A stretch of DNA of 64,000 nt from Phoronis australis. Lineage: Eukaryota; Phoronida; Phoronidae. The stretch spans positions 345,938-409,937 of the forward strand of contig NMRA01000409.1 in the NCBI GenBank assembly GCA_002633005.1, written 5' to 3'. How positions within the stretch are numbered: position 1 is the first letter of the stretch; each line of letters opens with the position of its first letter. The position numbers were made by a program, and so were the translations under genes. The notes under the pieces were generated by a model. The model was given only the letters and a program-made list of their open reading frames with translations, was not told where the DNA came from and did not search any database. Positions 57,001 to 64,000 of this stretch are shown here, one piece after another.

Positions 57001-60000
57001 AAATCGAACATGAACCATTTTCAAACCACCGTTATGTGGACTTTGCACAAGTTTGTTTCGACTAAATTTGTCATTTTCCCCAAGCAAAATGAAGTAAAAA
57101 AATCCTCTCCAACTCTTGAATTATAACAACATAAAGACTAGAAAGTGATTGTAGTAGATAAACTCTTTTAGGCAATAAAATTGTCTTAACCAGAGTAGTT
57201 ACTTTACGTGATACAGTAAGAACACTTCTTGACCAACAACTCCTTATTTTTTATTTTTAGAAGCCTACTTGTATAGTTAGTATCTGGCATAATACTGCAA
57301 TTAGTGGAGAAACAAATCCCAAAAATCTTGAAAGGTTTGTTAGTCCATAACAGGTTCTCATTAACGCAGAGTGTTTCATCACAGTCCTTTTTGGAACCAA
57401 CCCAGACAAATCTTGTTTCCTCAATATTTGGCTTTATACCAGAATTTTTTTCAATTGATCAATTAAAATTAAAGACGATTTCAAAGATAATTCAGAGCCA
57501 TCCAAGTGTCGTCGGCGTACTGAACCAGTGTAAACTCGGAAACACCAAACGTAACACCAGTGATGCCACCATCCTGTCGAATTAGATTACCTAAAATTTT
57601 CTATTTCAGTGTAAACAGAAATGGGACTCACTTTGACTACAGCCTCTCCCAATTAAAAAAAAATCTGGGAAAACTCCATGTTGGAGAACAAAGAGACTGG
57701 ATTTGTTGTAGACAATTTTTACCGTGCTTATGAACCTTGGGCTGAATTTAAAGTACTTGATTGTTTTTAATACAAAAGACCAGGAAACCGAATTGAACGC
57801 TTTTTCAAAATCAATCATAAGAACGAGTCCTGAAAGGGATTTGGAATCCAACAACTGGTTTACATCAAACGCGATTCTAATGTTTTCCCCTATATATCCA
57901 CCTGTCGCGAAACCTTGCTGATTCTCATGAATAATGGGTCCAAGAATACTTTTGAGGCATCTTGCAATACGCCCAGACAGGATCTTATAAGCTTTATTCA
58001 ATATCGAAATTGGTCGCCAGTTCTTAATGTATTCTCATGGCTTGTTTTCTTTTGGTATGATTAAGATAATACAGTGTTTTTGGGTTGTAGATAGTTCTTT
58101 GTTATTAATGCCTTCTTCAAAAGACCGGAATAAAAATACTTTAGATCTGACCAGGGACTTTTTCAGATTTTTTAAGAGTTTCATGAATTTCCTCCAGAAT
58201 GATAAAGTTTTCAAGTTCTTTTCGGTCAGACTGATTCAATGTAAGCACAGGGCCGGCTGGCAAACGTTCATTTAAATTCATGTCAACAAGGTCACTGTCT
58301 ATACAAGATTATAACTTTTTGTAAAAAGAAGTTATGTCAGCAAGTATAGCTGATTGTTCCGTACTAACATCATTATTAGATTTAATTAGCTTAATTGCAT
58401 GTTTATTTACAAACATGCGCTTTTCTAATGCTCAAAAGTACTAACTTGGTTTTTCGTCCAGTTAGCTCTCGATCTGACCCTACATGCATGTATCCTGTGC
58501 GGTAATCTTTGCATTCGGACTTCCCTTTTTCCAATAGATCCGAAATTACAGGATCATGATTCTCGTTAACCTAATCTTGTAGGGATATTATTTGTTTTTC
58601 CAGCACATTTCCTTCCTTATCTTTCATCTTTTCAGAAATACAATATGGAATAGTTACCATTCGAATATTTAATATTAACATTTCTAAAAATAATTGATCT
58701 GATATATGAAATAGAAGCTTATCAGAATCAATTTCTTGACCTGAGATCTTGATCTGAGGGAGGGGTCTGTCAGTGGACAAATATGGTGCTGGTGGCAATG
58801 CAAAAGCGGCCGATGAAAGAGGTGTCCGTGCTCCCTGGACCCATCTGAATCCGCGCTTGTGTAGTTGTACAGTAGTAGCAGTAGTAGTGACGTGTGCGGA
58901 CGTGTACAGATGTAGGTGTCATGAACGTGGCATGTTCAAAATACTGCTGGCCCGAAAGGGTTCGGGTCGACAAACCAAAATATAGCGAAATATTCACCAG
59001 TTTTTAGGTTGATGTGGTCGGGTGTATTTGTGTTTTTTTTTTGCTATACCTGTTAGCAGTGTTTAAGTAAAAAACGTCTGTGGTATCATATCCGAATGAG
59101 TATATTGCTAAAGTTCTACGTCCAATAAACAAACAGTACAAATGTCTTTCGTGTGTACAATGAAACCCATTTTGTGGAATCAATAGCGAATGCGTTTTCA
59201 AGCACAACTGAAAGTTATGTCTTGAAATGTCGACGACCACTGTTTAACGACCCCCAGACGAGAAAACAACCACTCCAGTGATTTGTAAGTCTGGTTTCGA
59301 CTTAAAGCCATGTGTTTTTTATTAGACCTACTCCTTACGTAGAAGTTATTTGTTGACATCCGCGTGTACAGGTTATACGATACATAACGCGGTTCAACAC
59401 CGGACATGAATCATGATCTGGAGTTTGAACTCAACTTTGGCACTGCTGCGAAACTTGGTGTTATTTAAGCCTATTTTGGCACCACTTCAAGACCCCAACA
59501 AAGACCGTACGTGATCCAGGTCCGTGCGGAGTGAACAGCTACATGTATATTGCGTTCAGCACTGCCACAAGAATGAAATTAGGTTTACATTCGCTTGTTT
59601 AGAATGACATCATTTTAACGTTGTGGGTCCAGTCAAATAAAATTGAAACGCCGAAATTAAACAGAATGATAATAATTAGGTCAGATTTACGTAGCTCTGT
59701 AAGTTACTAAATACTTCGAAAATTGTTACCTGGTTATGGCCCTGATCATTCCCAATCCTTCTGAACTTTCCGGTAGCATATGCATGGGTGCAACCGGTGT
59801 CGGACAACACCTATTAACCCAAACACATAGTTGTTGTAAAAAAATCAAGTGCTAAATGCCCCCTTGCGTTATCTGACTCGGAAAAATCCAAGATCGGCAA
59901 ACTCTTCGAAAATGTAGTGTGAATGTGCATTTCTATTCCAATAAAGTTACGAAGTTGTACGATCTCTGTCTATATGTGGATCCAACTCGCACATACGTCA

Positions 60001-62993
60001 CTAAAACGTTCCTTGAAAGCAGTTCTGTCCGGGTCCAAAGCAACCTCAAATAAAACGTGGATTTGAAAACGAGGTCCACACTTGACTTAAAATGGTACCA
60101 AACCATGTTTTAGTGAATTCAACCAGGCCTTGTTCTGCCCCTTGTCAATGCGCCATTATCCTCTCACTTGAGTGATCCATGGGCGCATCCAGGGGGACTC
60201 GAAGAGCAAAAAGGTCCGCCTCAAAGAAACAAAAAGTCCTAGCAAACGAAACAAATGTCCACAAAGTCCGCAGAAATTCGGCGCGTTGATTTTTCTCAGT
60301 AGAAGGTCCGCGAACCGAGAAATTCGAGCCCCCCTATATTTTAGGCTCGGTGCGCGCATGTGATCATAGTAGGATTGAACTAAAAAGCTTACTTATTGTG
60401 TCACAGGTTGACATTGTGGTTTTGGGGCGTTTTTGCTTACAGTTAAATGTCGTGTAACTCGCCTAAAGCGCTTGCCCGTTTGTCAAACTTTGTATGGCTT
60501 CAAAAATTTGCTTCAATATTTGAGAGTTGGCGAGAGTTGCTGAGCATAATTTTGTTTTGGAGAGCTAGATGCGAAAGTCGTTGTTAATATCTGGCCATAA
60601 GTCCACATTGGGTTTAATATTTTTAAAACTTTTTAGTAACAATAATGTCTTTTTTTAAGATTGACTGAGAGTACTGCAGAAAATTATATTGTCCGATCAA
60701 AGTTTTTTGTGTAGGCGGATGGTCACACCGGTGCAGGCGTGGGTTATAGTGGCCCACGTTCTCAATTATTGTCAGTTTAGTTGAGCAAACGCAGGTGTCC
60801 ATCCACGGTCATGGTCAGACTGTGGTCTGACACTGTAGTGGACAGACATACTGGGTAACTTCGCATACATCCATTACTGTGGGCTCTCAGGGATCCCCCT
60901 GAATCCACTTTAGATCCGCTCCAGAATAAATTCACATTTTGCCCACCAAACAAGCGATTGCACTGAGATACATTGGTGACTATCGGGACTGAGGGCAAGA
61001 GAGTCTGAGAGAACCGGTGACGTAGGACAAGAATGTGATTAGTTGGGCATGCAAAATTGTTGACCGGTGTTAAGTTTTTTCGGGTGAATTTATTTTCACT
61101 TCTTCTCCAATGTCGAAGTACTTTCGCTTTCCAGGGGCGGATCAAGGATTTTGAGTTAGGGGAGGGGGGGCAGGGCAGAGTATTAGCCAGGAGTTTGCTC
61201 GTCAGACATTCGCACCCCCGTACCGGCTGCCAAATGGAATCTGGGAGAATTTTAGGGGGGCCATGGCCCCCTTCGCCCCCCTCTAAATCCGCCACTGCTT
61301 TCGAGTCCAGCTGGCTAGAAAATTTGCGTGCTTATAAACATAATTATGTGTGAGCTTTTCCGCAAATCGTTTGCACTGGGCAGGAAAATAGGACAAACCC
61401 TACTTGCCCAGTCGGTCAGAGCGTGACCCCACCCCAGATAACTGGTGGTCTACAGCAATGGGTTAAATGACAGTAGTCCGAATGTGCACTAATCTGAAGG
61501 TGCACAAGTCCGAATGTGCACTACTCCGAAGGTGCACTAGTCCGAAAGTATGCTTGTTTCTCTGTATATGATTCTTCCGTACGTCACTGAATGAACGCGA
61601 AAAACAATCTCTAAATGTTTTGATAAGCGTTACTGCGTTTGCAATCGTGCGACAACGAGTCCTGACGACACTTTGTGGAAATGATCTGCCAGAAGCTTTC
61701 GCTATGAAAGAAAACGAAGTGAATATCATTGTTAATCGCGAATTATGGCTCATTAAAATTAAAATTTTGAGTCGTAAACCGTGACCCACGGAATTGAATT
61801 TTGCCGTTCGCCAAAAATCTCAAATCGAGGCATCTTTAGAGCAGCCATTGACTTGGCAATCACAAAGGTCCCGCGCCGCTATACACAATGTAGGTGGGCG
61901 ACAGCGGCATGATGTTGGTGTCGCTTACGGGAAACGGCGCACGAGAGCGGCACCACACACCACCACGCCTCTAAAGCATATGAATATTCATTGATTTAAT
62001 GAAGAAATCGTTTTTGCAATGCAACGTTTTCGCATTAACAAATTCAGTTTTATGATTTTAATGTTTGCATTTAACCTTACTTCAATTGTGCCAACCTCGA
62101 CTCCGTTTTGTTTTATGTCTTCAGGTACCGCAGGGAAGCAATGTCGTTTGTGTGTGCACGACCAGGACACCTGCCCGAGTAAAGGCATGATCGACGAGCC
62201 CGTTCCCCTCATCCACCCTCAAGCTGCCGGGCCACCAGGCAAAACCACTCCAAGTGAGCTCCACGCAATGCCGGCACCTCAGTACAGCTTTCAACCCGGA
62301 TCTCGAGATCGCATGGTTTCTGAGGGCTTAGCTGGACCTCCTGCCGGAAAGGACAGGCGCACAGGCGCTGCTCCCGGTTACAAAGCCCAAGGTATTGTGC
62401 TGCCTGAAGGACCCGAGGATGACGATCGCTATTTGACTTTCGCAACTCGTCCAGGAACACAAGCCGGCCCTCCTGCTTATGGTCACGCACCGGCACCGGC
62501 AGCACCGGGCTGGAGAGCGTTTCCTCCAGGGACTGATCAGGCTCAAGAACTTGTTACGTCAGACATTGAAAACGCCAACAAAATCACTCAAATTGCCATT
62601 GCTTTCTCCGCTTCAACCACGCGACGCCTGAGAGCCACAAGAAAACCGGCTACAGTTTCGTTCGGCTCGGTGTTGACGAATCTCGACAGCGGAGCTATTT
62701 CACGGAATAAGTCGTTCGACCCTGATTCAGGAAAGTTCACGTGTTACGTTCCCGGCCATTACTTTTTCAGCATAAACGTGAAGAAAATTCGAGGTCACCA
62801 CACCCTGAAGTTACACTTGGTAAAGAACGGCAAAGTGGCTTTGCGAGTAGAAAGCAGTTCTTACACCGACACGATTTCGGCAACAACAATTTTGCATTTG
62901 AAACGAAACGATGTTTTACATCTAAAACTGGAAAGACGCTACTCCATCGATGCAATGTCCTTGTTTACGGGATACTTGCTGTATGCCGATTAA
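53972..62993 (+). CDS. Secreted C1q-domain protein, two exons
   Basis: Exon 1 is 53,972-54,077 (106 nt) and exon 2 is 62,125-62,993 (869 nt), joined in phase 1 as Arg (C|GT); 324 aa. Residues 1-20 are a signal peptide (MEHLPILCVLLTFVCL). A cysteine-rich segment (CSVCCWESSDDAE, then KQCRLC and DTC) follows, as in many C1q/TNF-related proteins. About residues 55-170 are Gly/Pro-rich with fragments such as AAGPPGK, AGPPAGKD and PAAPGW but no regular Gly-X-Y. The C-terminal ~140 residues are a C1q domain (IAFSAS, VSFGSVLTN, GKFTCYVPGHYFFSI, LHLVKNG, SLFTGYLL). C1q-domain proteins of invertebrates are soluble trimeric recognition molecules; the ligand is unknown here. AATAAA at 63,161-63,166 is a likely poly(A) signal. 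Confidence 0.75.
54201..54211 (+). repeat. G homopolymer run
   Basis: A run of about 11 G in C1q-gene intron 1, within about 150 bp of exon 1. Confidence 0.9.
55410..55482 (+). mobile_element. tRNA-derived SINE head
   Basis: The A-box-like TTCTCAGCGGTT at about 55,417-55,428 and the B box GGTTCGGTTCC at 55,467-55,477 enclose agagagctcggctactgt, as in tRNA-derived SINEs. The 3' tail is not defined. Confidence 0.55.
56150..58760 (-). pseudogene. Tx1/L1-like LINE ORF2 remnant
   Basis: Reverse-strand fragments in order. A linker lies at 58,760-58,571. At 58,001-57,606 is a reverse transcriptase with KILSGRIARCLKSILG, QQGFATGGYIGENIR, LVLMIDFEKAFNSVSW and FFLIGRGC. A downstream segment follows at 57,087-56,808. 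At 56,342-56,157 is the C-terminal cysteine/histidine motif region (RIIPTN-like RIFPTNNFLHKGK, then ETFLHWFWEC). Frameshifts and stops separate them and the endonuclease is missing. It lies in the C1q-gene intron and reads against that gene. Confidence 0.85.
59585..59940 (+). repeat. Dispersed repeat, uninterrupted copy (pair with 1,770)
   Basis: Homologous to the two flanks of the MITE at 1,933-2,335 and crosses the insertion point without it (acctggttatggccctgatcattcc). It serves as an empty-site reference. Confidence 0.7.
60178..60360 (-). mobile_element. CATG-terminus MITE, shortened copy with TGATC target duplication
   Basis: 183 bp, starting CATGGGCGCATCCAGG and ending CTCGGTGCGCGCATG, flanked by TGATC at 60,173-60,177 and 60,361-60,365. 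It matches the reverse complement of 31,620-31,877 with an internal deletion. Confidence 0.85.
61132..61297. mobile_element. hAT-like MITE (CAGGGGCGGATC termini)
   Basis: The left end CAGGGGCGGATCAAGGATTTT is mirrored at the right end by AAATCCGCCACTG, with G-rich and C-rich inner flanks. The CAG...CTG ends and the GGGGCGGAT motif resemble widespread hAT-type MITEs. An 8-bp target duplication is not clean (ctttcgct / ctttcgag nearby). Confidence 0.65.
61475..61554 (+). repeat. 16-bp tandem repeat, five copies
   Basis: Units at 61,475, 61,491, 61,507, 61,523 and 61,539, each close to agtccgaatgtgcact. Lies about 570 bp upstream of C1q-gene exon 2. Confidence 0.85.
62125..62993 (+). CDS. C1q-protein exon 2: low-complexity stalk and C1q domain
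   Basis: Preceded by a strong pyrimidine tract and acceptor (ttttgttttatgtcttcag). It encodes the second cysteine cluster, the eroded collagen-like stalk and a full C1q domain ending GYLLYAD and TAA at 62,991-62,993. The frame stays open 105 nt upstream of the acceptor to an ATG at 62,019, which is an alternative unspliced start. Confidence 0.9.
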
Positions 62994-64000
62994 TTGGTCG
63001 TCCTTACAGTTGGGACAGGAAGTGCGACTTCACATTTTCTCGAAGCTAGGCCACGTGTTCATATGCCATGCCGATGTGCGCGATATGATATGTATCGCCG
63101 TTTCAGCTAACTACACCGATGTTATAAACCGGAGTACGATTTCGACGAAAATGCAGAAAAAATAAAATTGCCGGAGATTTACAAATTGTCTGAAAGAGAG
63201 CTAAGTAAGCGAATTCCTCTCTGACGAAGGTTAACCAGCTGTGTTGTATTCAACACCTCGAACTTTAATTACAAAGACACTCAGGACTACAGGTTTTTAA
63301 TTAGTGCTATATATAAATTTAAATCAGTAGTTCGGTTGAGCGGGTTTCCAGCGACGATCAGGAGCTTACACATTATCCGAAATAAGTTACTCTAATGAGA
63401 TCAAGTTTCAAATGCGAAAAAAGTATTAAAGAATACCTTTCGGTTCACTCATGTGTGAAATTTGTTTTGTGTACATGTACAAGGAAAATCAAGCCTACTA
63501 TTACAAATACATAACTTTGTAGTCTTGTTTGCTTGGGCTTAATTAGAGAAGCAACTGTTCTCAATGATATATTTAATAAAACTACAGATCCCTGGTTATC
63601 TTAATGAGACATTTTTGGCATTAATTACTGTCGCCCTGGCTGGCGTGTATTTACTGACCGCTACAACAATAGAAACGGACATCCACGGCCTGACAAAAGA
63701 CCCCATCTCGGTTCAGCATTCATTTCCACTAAGCGACAAAGAGAGCACTGTTTAGTTGTCTATCAATTTCGTGTACAAGATTCTGAGGTAAGCAAAAATG
63801 CCTAGAAGTTTACACCTTCGGAGGCAGGTTCCTAAATTAGAGCTTGGTAAATTTGTTGGAACTACCAGTAAAACGAAAGACTTGGCGTTAACTTCGGGGT
63901 CCGTGACCACCAAACTCTCCTCGAAATTCTGCTCCAAAACTGACGCCACATGGCGACTTAACTCCAAGCGTGCCACGCGATAGGTCAATTTTCATGTAGA
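62994..64000. other. C1q-gene 3' UTR and unannotated right edge
   Basis: Contains the probable poly(A) signal at 63,161-63,166. Beyond it no gene is confidently supported; open frames of 61-78 codons at 63,750-63,990 exist on both strands but lack family evidence. Confidence 0.4.

Noticed and set aside
63752-63988. 78-aa reverse-strand frame containing LVVPTNLPSSNLGTC, faintly like an arrestin-domain turn
   Set aside because: The likeness is one short motif, the frame reaches the window edge, and the expected flanking strands are not visible.

Overview
The window is nuclear DNA from an animal, with GT-AG introns of roughly 0.5-8 kb, LINE remnants, tRNA-derived SINEs, many small inverted-repeat elements and minisatellites. 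Repeat content and gene structure suggest a marine invertebrate. An amphioxus, hemichordate, echinoderm or similar genome would fit, but no single character in the window proves the phylum. Four single Ns (21,595; 30,190; 36,220; 38,128) mark assembly joins, and two of them separate near-identical tandem blocks that look like unmerged alleles.

Layout. (1) 252-5,491 (+): the last four coding exons of an ANKH homologue (progressive ankylosis protein, a pyrophosphate/ATP/citrate exporter); its 5' part lies left of the window. (2) 5.5-11.6 kb: 3' flank with a LINE reverse-transcriptase relic and dispersed elements. (3) 11,662-26,284 (+): a complete six-exon gene for a secreted, probably GPI-anchored, alpha-carbonic anhydrase with all catalytic residues. 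(4) 26.3-33.1 kb: repeat-rich spacer. It holds a ~150-bp-period array carrying CTCF-like motifs and a gene remnant split by a MITE. (5) 33,115-50,508 (-): a complete 18-coding-exon ACTR5 (ARP5, INO80 chromatin remodeller subunit). (6) 53,972-62,993 (+): a two-exon C1q-domain protein whose 8-kb intron holds a Tx1/L1-like LINE and other repeats. (7) 63-64 kb: no confident gene.

I assembled the exons by hand from splice signals, reading phase and protein-family similarity. In every gene the phases match and the joined coding length is a multiple of three: ANKH part 534 nt, carbonic anhydrase 900 nt, ACTR5 2,124 nt, C1q protein 975 nt. ANKH and an extracellular carbonic anhydrase lie side by side on one strand. 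Both act in mineral and ion handling at the cell surface, although a functional link is only inference.

The most unusual structures are: the CTCF-motif array; a MITE family (CATG termini, 5-bp target duplications, four copies) with one copy inside a reading frame that closes again when the element and one duplication are removed; an inverted-repeat element with a tRNA-like core; and two ACTR5 minisatellites whose units contain copies of the neighbouring exon-donor junction.
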